This document shows positions 1 through 6,704 of a DNA stretch of 12,681 nt, one piece after another. Each line of letters begins with the position of its first letter. Position 1 is the stretch's first letter. The position numbers and the translations under genes were made by a program. The notes beneath the pieces are model-generated. The model worked only from the letters and a program-made list of their open reading frames with translations. It was not told the DNA's origin and searched no databases. The DNA is from an uncultured bacterium (GTDB taxonomy: Bacteria; Bacillota; Clostridia; Oscillospirales; Oscillospiraceae), in NCBI GenBank assembly GCA_905215665.1, contig CAJMQR010000023.1, positions 1 to 12,681 of the forward strand. Direction: 5' to 3'.

Positions 1-429
1 ACTTCAATTTCACTGGTTCTCATTATGGTTTTGATCCTGCTGTGCAGCTGCGGAAAAAAGGGAGGCTATGACACGGCGGAGGACGCAGCCTTGGCCTTCG
101 TGCAAGCAGTGGTGGAGAACGATCCGGAGCTCTTCAAAACCTGCGTTTATCCGAGTATGCTTGAGGAATGGATGAGCTCCTTCCATATCGACGGGGATAC
201 TCAAGCCAAGATCAAAGAAATCAGTGTTATCACATTTTACGAAATATTTCCTTCATAAGATAACATACAAGATTTACAAGAAGAATTTGGCATTACGGCG
301 AAGCGGGGAAAGGTCGTCAAGGTTCACACGATTATTTACGATTACCGCCGTGAAGAAGAGAGGATCATGTCCTTTGAGACCGGAGTGTTTTATATTGACG
401 GACGCTGGTACGCTACCGGCTGGTCTTAA
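1..429 (+). pseudogene. Small secreted lipoprotein gene, 5'-truncated by the window and interrupted by an in-frame TAA
   Basis: The frame is open from base 1 and reads a hydrophobic stretch (TSISLVLIMVLILLCSC) ending in a lipobox-like LCSC followed by GKKGG, so the product is probably a diacylglyceryl-anchored lipoprotein. The ATG at 25 would leave a signal peptide with no basic N-terminus, so the true start most likely lies upstream of the window. The start of the mature part (AEDAALAFVQAVVENDPELF) resembles NTF2-like/DUF4878-type clostridial lipoproteins; this is a weak family guess. The frame stops at TAA 256-258, then continues in the same frame for 56 protein-like codons (DLQEEFGITAKRGKV, then VFYIDGRWYATGWS) to a second TAA at 427-429. 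No frame change is needed to join the halves, so one base substitution (for example AAA, GAA or CAA to TAA) explains it. It may be a true pseudogene, a strain-level nonsense mutation or a sequencing error. The function is unknown. Confidence 0.72.
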
Positions 430-503
430 GCTGCCTATTCTTCCAACCTTTTCCGTACAAACTGCCCAAACAGCCTTTGAAATTTTTGTCAAAATAGGCA
501 AAC

Positions 504-534
504 AAAAAAGCCTTGCAACCGCAGGGCTTTTTTT
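504..534 (+). terminator. Intrinsic terminator after the lipoprotein gene
   Basis: The stem pairs AAAAAAGCCTTGC (504-516) with GCAGGGCTTTTTTT (521-534) around an AACC loop. It contains one G-U pair, and the T-tract forms part of the 3' arm. It lies 75 nt after the second stop codon of the lipoprotein gene. The A-run on the 5' side means it could also work from the opposite strand. It overlaps the -35 element of the next promoter. Confidence 0.8.
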
Positions 535-541
535 GTATAAT
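513..541 (+). promoter_or_regulatory. Sigma-A-type promoter of the ssnA operon
   Basis: The -35 is TTGCAA (513-518) and the -10 is a consensus TATAAT (536-541), with a spacer of exactly 17 bp. The predicted transcription start is near 548, giving a leader of about 135 nt before the ssnA ATG. The -35 hexamer sits in the loop and inner stem of the upstream gene's terminator, so the two signals are nested. Confidence 0.65.
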
Positions 542-547
542 AGAATT

Positions 548-664
548 GCAATTGAAGATTGATAGCTGTAATGAAGTGCTTCGCGCACGGGCTTCCAACT
601 ATCACTCAGGGTCGCTTGAGTGGAGATGTTGAACGTAGGTTCTGCATCCCCATTTTTGTTTTTT
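548..664 (+). promoter_or_regulatory. Candidate attenuator/riboswitch leader of the ssnA operon
   Basis: Several helices can be read directly. P1 is TGATAG (560-565) with CTATCA (599-604). Inside it, GAAG (573-576) pairs with CTTC (592-595), and TGC (577-579) pairs with GCA (585-587). A second hairpin is CACTCA (603-608) with TGAGTG (617-622), extendable by CAAC (596-599) with GTTG (628-631). Third comes a full terminator (621-664). P1 and the middle hairpin share bases 599-604. The extended middle hairpin sequesters 617-631, which is the whole 5' arm of the terminator. Two mutually exclusive folds (P1 plus terminator, or antiterminator) are therefore possible. I do not recognise a known aptamer, and the purine riboswitch core is absent. 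Ligand or protein control is inferred from this architecture and not shown. Confidence 0.55.
621..664 (+). terminator. Intrinsic terminator within the ssnA leader (attenuator)
   Basis: TGGAGATG (621-628) pairs with CATCCCCA (645-652) with one A-C mismatch. After a short internal loop the stem continues with GAAC (631-634) and GTTC (639-642) around a GTAG loop. A T-tract follows (TTTTTGTTTTTT, 653-664). It ends 3 nt before the ssnA Shine-Dalgarno, so it would stop transcripts from the upstream promoter before ssnA. That placement is typical of regulated attenuators rather than of an end-of-operon signal. Confidence 0.7.
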
Positions 665-667
665 ATC

Positions 668-675
668 AAAGGAGG
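668..675 (+). promoter_or_regulatory. Ribosome binding site that fixes the ssnA start
   Basis: AAAGGAGG lies 7 nt before the ATG at 683. The frame is also open back to an ATG at 620, but that codon lies in the leader hairpins without a Shine-Dalgarno, so translation should begin at 683. Confidence 0.85.
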
Positions 676-682
676 TCATTCT

Positions 683-2023
683 ATGTACATTCTCGCAAAC
701 GGTAAGCTGATCACAAGAGATCCCGCCAACGGTTATCTGCCGGACGGCGGCGTCGTCATCGAGGGAACCAAGATCAAGGAGGTCGGCAAAACCGCCGAAC
801 TGAAGGCCAAATACCCCGAAGCGGAGTTTATCGATGCAAAGGGCGGCGTAATTATGCCGGCCTTCATCAATGCGCACACGCACATCTATTCCGCTCTGGC
901 GCGCGGTCTGTCCATCAAGGGCAACAACCCCACCAATTTCTATGAGGTGCTGGACGGCACCTGGTGGGCCATTGACCGCAGGCTCACGCTCAAAGGCACC
1001 CGCGCCTCCGCCGACGCGCTGTACATCGACTGCATCAAGCAGGGTGTCACGACCATCTTCGACCACCACGCCTCTTATGCCGAGATTCCCGGCTCCCTGC
1101 ACACCATCGCGGAATCCGCGAAAAAGTTCGGCATCCGCTCCTGCCTGTGCTACGAGGTCTCCGACCGCGATGGTGAGGAAAAATGCCTTCAGGCCATTCA
1201 GGAAAACGCCGATTTTATCACGGAATGCGAGCAGCGCAAGGATCCCATGCTGGCAGCCATGTTCGGCGGCCACGCTCTGTTCACCATCTCCGACAAGACC
1301 TTTGACCGCATGGTTGCGGCCAACAACGGACGCACCGGCTACCACATCCACGTTTCCGAGGGGATGAACGACGTCTACGATTCCCTGCAGAAGTACGGCC
1401 GCCGCCCCGTTCAGCGCCTGCAGGATCACGGGATTCTGGGCGAAAAGACCATCCTCGGCCACTGCATCCACGTCAATTCCGCCGAGATCGAGATCATCAA
1501 AAACACGAACACCATGGTCGTTAACAACCCCGAATCCAACATGGGCAACGCCGTCGGCACCTGCCCTGTCCTGCCGCTTTACAAGGCCGGAATCCTCCTC
1601 GGCATGGGCACCGACGCCTACACCAACGACATGCTGGAGTCCCTCAAGGTCGCCCTGTGCGCTCAGCGGCAGAACGCATGCCTGCCGAACGTCGCCTGGT
1701 GCGAGGTCACGGACATGCTCTTCAAAAACAACGCGAAGATAGGCGCCAAGTATTTCCCGGACGAGCTGGGCGTATTGAAAGCCGGCGCCGCAGCCGACGT
1801 GATCGTCATGGATTACAAGCCCTTCACCCCCTTCTCCGACGCGAATATCGACGGCCATATGATCTTCGGCATGACAGGCCGCCAGTGCCAGACTACCATT
1901 GCCAATGGCAAGCTGCTGATGAAGGACCGCGAGTTGATCGGCATTGACGAGGAAGCCGAAAACGCGCACATCCTGGAGGAAGCCAAGAAACTCTGGCGCG
2001 CCCTGGACAGTTACGATGGCTGA
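683..2023 (+). CDS. ssnA: SsnA-family amidohydrolase (ATZ/TRZ-like metal-dependent hydrolase)
   Basis: The 446-residue cytosolic enzyme belongs to the amidohydrolase superfamily and is close in length to SsnA proteins. Visible metal and catalytic residues are the HTH motif at 65-67 after FINA, a DHH at 127-129, H221/H223 in GYHIHVSEG with E226 (the HxxE typical of deaminase/chlorohydrolase members), H260/H263 in LGHCIH, and D311 in GMGTDAY. The beta-sandwich ends are present (opening YILANGKLI; later MTGRQCQTTIANGKLLM). SsnA is encoded with ygfK in anaerobic purine/urate catabolism loci of enterobacteria and Clostridia, which supports hydrolysis of a C-N bond in a purine-derived ring. The exact substrate cannot be read from sequence. 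The gene is first in an operon with an unknown membrane protein and ygfK. Its expression is probably controlled by the terminator-containing leader. Guanine deaminase or another ATZ/TRZ-type hydrolase is the alternative; the ygfK neighbour argues for SsnA. Confidence 0.88.
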   Translation: MYILANGKLITRDPANGYLPDGGVVIEGTKIKEVGKTAELKAKYPEAEFIDAKGGVIMPAFINAHTHIYSALARGLSIKGNNPTNFYEVLDGTWWAIDRRLTLKGTRASADALYIDCIKQGVTTIFDHHASYAEIPGSLHTIAESAKKFGIRSCLCYEVSDRDGEEKCLQAIQENADFITECEQRKDPMLAAMFGGHALFTISDKTFDRMVAANNGRTGYHIHVSEGMNDVYDSLQKYGRRPVQRLQDHGILGEKTILGHCIHVNSAEIEIIKNTNTMVVNNPESNMGNAVGTCPVLPLYKAGILLGMGTDAYTNDMLESLKVALCAQRQNACLPNVAWCEVTDMLFKNNAKIGAKYFPDELGVLKAGAAADVIVMDYKPFTPFSDANIDGHMIFGMTGRQCQTTIANGKLLMKDRELIGIDEEAENAHILEEAKKLWRALDSYDG

Positions 2024-2498
2024 CTTTTACATGCAGGCACAAAAGGAGAATTCTGAAAACATTCTCCTCCGCCACGCACGGCGCAGACGTATCGCAAAGT
2101 GGGTTCTTCTGGGCGCTCTGCTGTACTGCGTCATTCTGGACATTCTGCATTTTATTTTTCCAGAATCCCCCACGGTCTATTACCTTCGCCCCTTCTCCGG
2201 GATGAACACCATTCCCGCTTCCTATCCGGCGATGCGTTATGTCATGGGTCTGTTTTCCCTTCTGCCTCTGCTTGGCTGGATTCTGCTGCATCGCGGCATC
2301 CGCTGGGGCAAGGCGCTGATTGTTATCCCCTACGGCGCCGCGTGGATCTGCGTGTGTACCTTTATTCTCCTGCACAGCGTCTACGCCATGCGCCTGTACT
2401 CTCTTCCCCTTCTGCGCACGGCTTTGCGCGACGCGCTTCCCTTTCTTCCCTTCGGGATCGGCGTTCCGTGCCTGACACACCTCTGGCAGAAGAAATAA
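2016..2498 (+). CDS. Small polytopic membrane protein of unknown function
   Basis: The 160-residue protein begins MADFYMQAQKENSEN. Its ATG (2016) overlaps the last 8 bases of ssnA, so translation is probably coupled, and there is no clear Shine-Dalgarno. A basic patch (RHARRRR, 19-25) precedes the first membrane segment, suggesting a cytoplasmic N-terminus by the positive-inside rule. Likely transmembrane segments are 28-48 (WVLLGALLYCVILDILHFIF), 72-92, 100-122 and a weaker one at 139-156 near the C-terminal QKK. I see no catalytic or transporter signature and do not recognise the family. Its position between ssnA and ygfK, in the same orientation and without a promoter, suggests co-transcription and possibly a role in the same pathway (membrane anchoring or substrate entry). 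That role is only inferred from context. The same frame is open further upstream inside ssnA, but no start there is supported. Confidence 0.75.
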   Translation: MADFYMQAQKENSENILLRHARRRRIAKWVLLGALLYCVILDILHFIFPESPTVYYLRPFSGMNTIPASYPAMRYVMGLFSLLPLLGWILLHRGIRWGKALIVIPYGAAWICVCTFILLHSVYAMRLYSLPLLRTALRDALPFLPFGIGVPCLTHLWQKK

Positions 2499-2514
2499 TT
2501 CAAAATACAAGAAT

Positions 2515-2521
2515 TTGGAGG
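2515..2521 (+). promoter_or_regulatory. Ribosome binding site of ygfK
   Basis: TTGGAGG lies 7 nt before the ATG at 2529, in the 30-nt gap after the membrane protein gene. It supports the chosen start and independent, efficient translation of ygfK within the operon. Confidence 0.8.
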
Positions 2522-2528
2522 TTTTACC

Positions 2529-5477
2529 ATGTCTGAAAGAATGTATTCCATCCCCTTCCGCGATCTGATGCGCTGGATTGTGACTGAGCGCGCAGAAACC
2601 GGCGAGGTCTTTGGCATCCACAAGTCCTATCAGGCTGATCCGTCGAAGACGCTGCCGATTTTCGGTGAAAAAATTGAGACACCCTTCGGCCCCGCCGCCG
2701 GCCCCAACAGCCAGCTTGCGCAGAACATCATTGCCTCCTATGTGGCGGGCGCGCGCTTCTTTGAAGTCAAAACCGTGCAGAAGATGGACGGCGAAGAGCT
2801 GGCCCGCTGCGTGCCGCGCCCCTGCATTCTCGCGGATGACGAAGGCTACAACCAGGAGTGGTCCACCGAGCTGGAAGTCGGTCAGGCGCTGGACGAGTAC
2901 ATCAAAGCCTGGTGTGCATTGAAGGTCATGGCAAAGGTCTGGGGCTACGGCGATCCGGACGGCTTCGTCTTCAACATGTCCGTCGGCTATGACCTTGCGG
3001 GCATCAAGGGCGAAAAAATCGACCATTATATCGAATCCATGAAGGACGCCTCCGCCACGCCCATCTTCCGGGAGTGCAAGGAGGTTCTGACGGAACTCTT
3101 CCCCGAGGAAAAGGAATTCATCGCGGGAATCTCCCCGCATGTGTCGCGCAGCGTCACGCTTTCCACCCTGCACGGCTGCCCGCCGGATGAGATCGAGCGC
3201 ATAGCGTCCTATCTGATCTCCGAGAAAAAGGTCAATACCTTTGTCAAGTGCAACCCGACGATCCTCGGCTACCATGACGCCCGCACCATTCTCGACTCCA
3301 TGGGCTATGATTACATCGTCTTTGACGATCACCATTTCAACGAGGACCTGCAGTGGAAGGACGCCGTACCGATGTTTGAGCGTCTGCAGGCGCTGGCAGA
3401 CCGTCATGGACTGGAGTTCGGCCTGAAGCTCTCCAATACCTTCCCCGTGGATACCACGCGTGGCGAGCTGCCCAATGACGAAATGTATATGTCCGGCCGC
3501 GCTCTGTTCCCGCTGACCATTGAGATGTGCCGCAGAATCTCGGTGCAGTTCGGCGGCAAAATGAAGATTTCCTTCGCCGGCGGCGCGGAATTCTTCAACT
3601 GCGACAAGCTCTTTGCGGCCGGTATCTGGCCGATCACCGTGGCTACCACGATTCTGAAGCCCGGCGGTTACAACCGTCTTGCACAGATGGCGAAAAAGGT
3701 TGAAGGCATGGAATTCAAGCCCTTTACCGGCACCGATACCGAGGCCATCACGGAAATGAGCCGCGCCTGCCGTACCGACTATCACCACGTCAAGCCCGTC
3801 AAGCCGCTGCCTTCCCGCAAAAACGGTGAGCCGGTTCCTCTGATCGACTGCTACATAGCTCCCTGCAAGGGCGGCTGCCCCATCGCGCAGGACATTCCAG
3901 AATACATCGAGCTGTGCAGAAAGGGGCTTTACAACGAAGCTCTGAAGCTCATCACCGAGAAGAATCCTCTGCCCTTTATTACCGGCACCATCTGCGCGCA
4001 CCACTGCATGGGCAGGTGCAGCCGCAACTTCTACGATGAGGCCGTCCGGATCCGCGAAACCAAGCTGATTGCCGCAGAGCACGGCTATGACGCGCTGATG
4101 TCCTCTGTCCAAAAGCCGGCTCCGGTCGCAGGCAAAAAAGCCGCGATCATCGGCGGCGGCCCGACCGGCATCTCCGCGGCCTACTTCCTCGGCCGCGCCG
4201 GCGTTCCCTGCACGATCTTCGAGCGCACCGGCGCGCTGGGCGGCATCGTCCGGCATGTCATTCCCGAATTCCGCATCTCCGCAGAAGCCATTGACAAAGA
4301 CATTGCTCTGATGCTCGCCTACGGCGCGGAGGTCAGACTCAACACCGAAGCTCCCTCCGTCGCGGAACTGAAGAAGATGGGCTATACCCATATTCTCTAC
4401 GCAGTCGGCGCGTGGAAGCCCGGCAGGCTGGGCATCGAAGGCAACGTCCGCGGCGTCATCGGTTGGCTGGAGGATATGAAGGCCGGCAGGGGCGGCGAGC
4501 TGGGTCATGTCGCTGTCGTAGGCGGCGGCAATACCGCCATGGACGCGGCCAGAGTCGCAAAACGCGCGGGCGCCAAGTCCTCCACTCTGGTCTACCGCCG
4601 CACCAAGAAGTATATGCCCGCCGATGCCGAGGAACTGGAGCTGGCCATTGCGGACGGCGTGGAATTTTTGGAGCTGGTTGCCCCCGTTGCACAGAAGGAC
4701 GGCAAGCTGGTCTGCAACCGGATGAAGCTGGGTGAGCCGGACGCCTCCGGGCGGAGAAGCCCCGTTCCCACCGGCGAAACGGTCGAAATTCCCTGTGACC
4801 TTGTGATCTCCGCCGTAGGCGAACAGGTCGATGACGCGCTCTTTGCCACCAATGGCATTGCACTGAACGCGAAAAAGCGTCCGGACTTCCGCACCAACCT
4901 GGAAAATGTCTACGCGGCCGGCGATGCGGCCCGTGGCCCCGCAACCGTCGTTGAGGGAATTGCCGACGCAGCCAGATTCGCCGAGATCGTGATCGGCGAG
5001 GCACATTCCTACAAAATTCCGGCGGAAGCCTATCCCACTGCTGCCGAGGCTGTGGAAAAGAAGGGAACGCTGTCCATGGCCTGCGATGCCGTCTGCGAGG
5101 GCGACCGCTGCCTCGACTGCAACACGGTCTGCCAGAACTGCGCAGACGTCTGCCCGAACCGCGCGAACGTCGTCATCCGCTTTGCCGACGGCCGCACGCA
5201 GATCCTGCACGTTGACAAGATGTGCAATGAGTGCGGCAACTGCACCTCCTTCTGCCCCTATGCCGCGCAGCCCTGCAAGGACAAGTTCACGCTCTTCCAG
5301 ACGGAGCGCGACATGGAAGATTCCAGGAATTTCGGTTTCTGCTTCCTGAAAAACGGCAAAGTTCGCGTCCGGCTGGGCAAGACGGAAGACTATGACCTTG
5401 ATCTTCCCAACGAGCTTCCGAAGGACATCGAGCTGCTTATCTGCACCGTCAGAGACCGCTACGCCTATCTGTTCTGA
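2529..5477 (+). CDS. ygfK: YgfK-type iron-sulfur flavoprotein oxidoreductase (annotated in databases as putative selenate reductase subunit)
   Basis: The 982-residue protein is close to the ~1030 residues of E. coli YgfK. Residues 1-430 form a dihydroorotate-dehydrogenase-like barrel (FGPAAGPNSQLAQN, LHGCPPDEIERIASYL, FAGGAEFFNC). Next is a glutamate-synthase-like module: an Fe-S N-terminal domain (C441, C446, C450, C489, C493, C497), an FAD-binding GGGPTG at 542-547, an NAD(P)H-binding GGGNTA at 665-670, and the FAD-binding AAGD at 796-799. The C-terminus is ferredoxin-like with C861xxC864xxxC868xxC871xxxC875P and C899xxC902xxC905xxxC909P, plus C852 and C856. The layout implies electron flow from NAD(P)H through FAD and [4Fe-4S] clusters to a substrate at the barrel. 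The name 'selenate reductase' is historical. Gene linkage ties YgfK and SsnA to anaerobic purine/urate breakdown, where a reductive step is needed, and the pairing with ssnA here agrees. All expected cofactor motifs are intact. The terminator follows 18 nt after the stop. Confidence 0.9.
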   Translation: MSERMYSIPFRDLMRWIVTERAETGEVFGIHKSYQADPSKTLPIFGEKIETPFGPAAGPNSQLAQNIIASYVAGARFFEVKTVQKMDGEELARCVPRPCILADDEGYNQEWSTELEVGQALDEYIKAWCALKVMAKVWGYGDPDGFVFNMSVGYDLAGIKGEKIDHYIESMKDASATPIFRECKEVLTELFPEEKEFIAGISPHVSRSVTLSTLHGCPPDEIERIASYLISEKKVNTFVKCNPTILGYHDARTILDSMGYDYIVFDDHHFNEDLQWKDAVPMFERLQALADRHGLEFGLKLSNTFPVDTTRGELPNDEMYMSGRALFPLTIEMCRRISVQFGGKMKISFAGGAEFFNCDKLFAAGIWPITVATTILKPGGYNRLAQMAKKVEGMEFKPFTGTDTEAITEMSRACRTDYHHVKPVKPLPSRKNGEPVPLIDCYIAPCKGGCPIAQDIPEYIELCRKGLYNEALKLITEKNPLPFITGTICAHHCMGRCSRNFYDEAVRIRETKLIAAEHGYDALMSSVQKPAPVAGKKAAIIGGGPTGISAAYFLGRAGVPCTIFERTGALGGIVRHVIPEFRISAEAIDKDIALMLAYGAEVRLNTEAPSVAELKKMGYTHILYAVGAWKPGRLGIEGNVRGVIGWLEDMKAGRGGELGHVAVVGGGNTAMDAARVAKRAGAKSSTLVYRRTKKYMPADAEELELAIADGVEFLELVAPVAQKDGKLVCNRMKLGEPDASGRRSPVPTGETVEIPCDLVISAVGEQVDDALFATNGIALNAKKRPDFRTNLENVYAAGDAARGPATVVEGIADAARFAEIVIGEAHSYKIPAEAYPTAAEAVEKKGTLSMACDAVCEGDRCLDCNTVCQNCADVCPNRANVVIRFADGRTQILHVDKMCNECGNCTSFCPYAAQPCKDKFTLFQTERDMEDSRNFGFCFLKNGKVRVRLGKTEDYDLDLPNELPKDIELLICTVRDRYAYLF

Positions 5478-5495
5478 TCAGACTTCTCAAAATCC

Positions 5496-5527
5496 GTCCC
5501 GCAGGTTCATCCCTGCGGGACTTTTTT
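5496..5527 (+). terminator. Intrinsic terminator of the ssnA-ygfK operon
   Basis: A perfect 10-bp stem pairs GTCCCGCAGG (5496-5505) with CCTGCGGGAC (5512-5521) around a TTCATC loop. Six T residues follow (5522-5527). It starts 18 nt after the ygfK stop. Confidence 0.95.
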
Positions 5528-5612
5528 GCCCTTCGGCGGTTCCTTGTCTATTTAACCAGTTTTTTCTTTTGAAATTTGCCCGTAATTTGTCAGGATTTAT
5601 TTCGATAAAGTA

Positions 5613-5641
5613 TTGTAATCATTCCCTTCTGCGAGTATAAT
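5613..5641 (+). promoter_or_regulatory. Promoter of the asnA-asnS operon
   Basis: The -35 is TTGTAA (5613-5618) and the -10 is TATAAT (5636-5641), separated by 17 bp in AT-rich DNA. The predicted start is near 5648, giving a leader of only about 27 nt. That excludes a T-box or other large leader element. Confidence 0.75.
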
Positions 5642-5642
5642 A

Positions 5643-5657
5643 GATAGAAAATCTATC
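5643..5657 (+). promoter_or_regulatory. Inverted repeat over the asnA transcription start (candidate operator)
   Basis: GATAGA (5643-5648), AAA, TCTATC (5652-5657) form a perfect 6-bp inverted repeat between the -10 box and the ribosome binding site AAGGAGG (5660-5666), covering the predicted +1. A repressor bound here would block initiation. It could instead be a short 5' hairpin in the mRNA, although its 5' arm probably begins before the transcript does. No regulator is identified. Confidence 0.4.
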
Positions 5658-5674
5658 ATAAGGAGGACGCAGAA

Positions 5675-6691
5675 ATGAGTCAATGCCGTATTCCCGAAGG
5701 GTACTCGAATCCGCTGAGCGTTTATGAGACGCAATGCGCCATCGAGTTCATCAAGCACAATTTTCAGAAGAATCTGTGCCACGCGCTGAATCTGATGCGC
5801 GTTTCGGCGCCGTTGTTTGTGGAAGGAGCTTCCGGCCTCAACGACAATCTCAACGGCTATGAACGGCCTGTCTCATTTGACGTTCCCGATGTCGGCGTCG
5901 AGGCGCAGGTGGTACATTCTCTGGCAAAGTGGAAGCGCTACGCGCTTGCGCGCTACGGCTTCCGTCCCGGCAAGGGGCTTGTCACCGATATGAACGCCAT
6001 CCGCCGTGACGAGAGCGTGGATAACCTCCATTCCGTCTATGTGGATCAGTGGGACTGGGAAAAGGTCATTACCCGGGAAACGAGGAACGAAGCCTATCTG
6101 AAAGACGTTGTCCAGCGGATCGTGAACGCCATATATGTCACCAACGAGACGCTGAAAATCGAGTATCCGCAGCTTTCCGTCAACCTGCCCCGCGAGGTGC
6201 TGTTTGTCAAAACGCAGGAGCTGGAGGACAGTTACCCCGAGCTTCATACCGCGCAGGAGCGGGAGACCGCCTTTCTGCGTGAACATAGGGATAAGGCCGT
6301 ATTCCTGATGCAGATCGGCGGCGCGCTGCGCTCCGGCAAACCCCATGACGGGCGCGCTCCGGATTATGACGACTGGAATCTCAATGGTGATATCCTGTTC
6401 TGGAACGAAACGCTGGGCCGCTCCTTTGAGGTCTCCTCCATGGGTATCCGCGTAGACGCCGAGTCTCTGGACCGCCAGCTCACTCTTTCCGGCTGCGACG
6501 ACCGCCGCGCGCTCCCCTTCCACAAAGCGCTGCTGGCAAACGAGCTTCCGCTCACCATTGGCGGCGGCATCGGCCAGTCACGGCTGTGTATGCTCCTGAT
6601 TGGATGCGCCCATATCGGCGAGGTGCAGTCCAGTGTATGGGACGCCGGAACCATCGCCGCCTGCAAAAAAGCCGGCGTAATGCTGCTGTAA
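5675..6691 (+). CDS. asnA: Aspartate-ammonia ligase (ammonia-dependent asparagine synthetase A)
   Basis: AsnA makes L-asparagine from L-aspartate, ammonia and ATP in the cytosol, via aspartyl-adenylate. The 338 residues match the family length (330 in E. coli). Family-specific stretches are visible along the whole protein: an N-terminal helix region YETQCAIEFIKHNF (17-30), VEGASGLNDNLNG (49-61), a VEAQVVHSLAKWKR stretch near 75-88, DMNAIRRDE (105-113) and the class-II-synthetase-like GGGIGQSR (296-303) near the C-terminus. The start is set by AAGGAGG 8 nt upstream. The asnS start follows only 13 nt after its stop, so asparagine synthesis and charging are co-expressed. No glutamine amidotransferase domain is present, which distinguishes it from AsnB. 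Confidence 0.97.
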   Translation: MSQCRIPEGYSNPLSVYETQCAIEFIKHNFQKNLCHALNLMRVSAPLFVEGASGLNDNLNGYERPVSFDVPDVGVEAQVVHSLAKWKRYALARYGFRPGKGLVTDMNAIRRDESVDNLHSVYVDQWDWEKVITRETRNEAYLKDVVQRIVNAIYVTNETLKIEYPQLSVNLPREVLFVKTQELEDSYPELHTAQERETAFLREHRDKAVFLMQIGGALRSGKPHDGRAPDYDDWNLNGDILFWNETLGRSFEVSSMGIRVDAESLDRQLTLSGCDDRRALPFHKALLANELPLTIGGGIGQSRLCMLLIGCAHIGEVQSSVWDAGTIAACKKAGVMLL

Positions 6692-6704
6692 GAGAGGGAA
6701 AACA

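Noticed and set aside
548..620. Known purine, THF or ZTP riboswitch upstream of ssnA
   Set aside because: The conserved core sequences of these classes, as I know them, are not present. The element is reported as unrecognised instead.
620..682. Upstream ATG extension of ssnA by 21 residues
   Set aside because: The ATG at 620 lies in the leader hairpins without a Shine-Dalgarno, while AAAGGAGG fits the ATG at 683, where homology to amidohydrolases begins.
602..1969. 455-codon minus-strand frame opposite ssnA
   Set aside because: It is a composition-driven shadow of ssnA, with no domain and no promoter or ribosome binding site.
1893..5210. 1105-codon open frame on the minus strand opposite ssnA and ygfK
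   Set aside because: It mirrors GC-rich codon bias of the plus-strand genes, has no recognisable domain, and crosses several genes. It is an antisense shadow.
5528..5674. T-box or other tRNA-sensing leader before asnA
   Set aside because: The promoter leaves only about 27 nt of leader, and no T-box core or specifier hairpin is visible.
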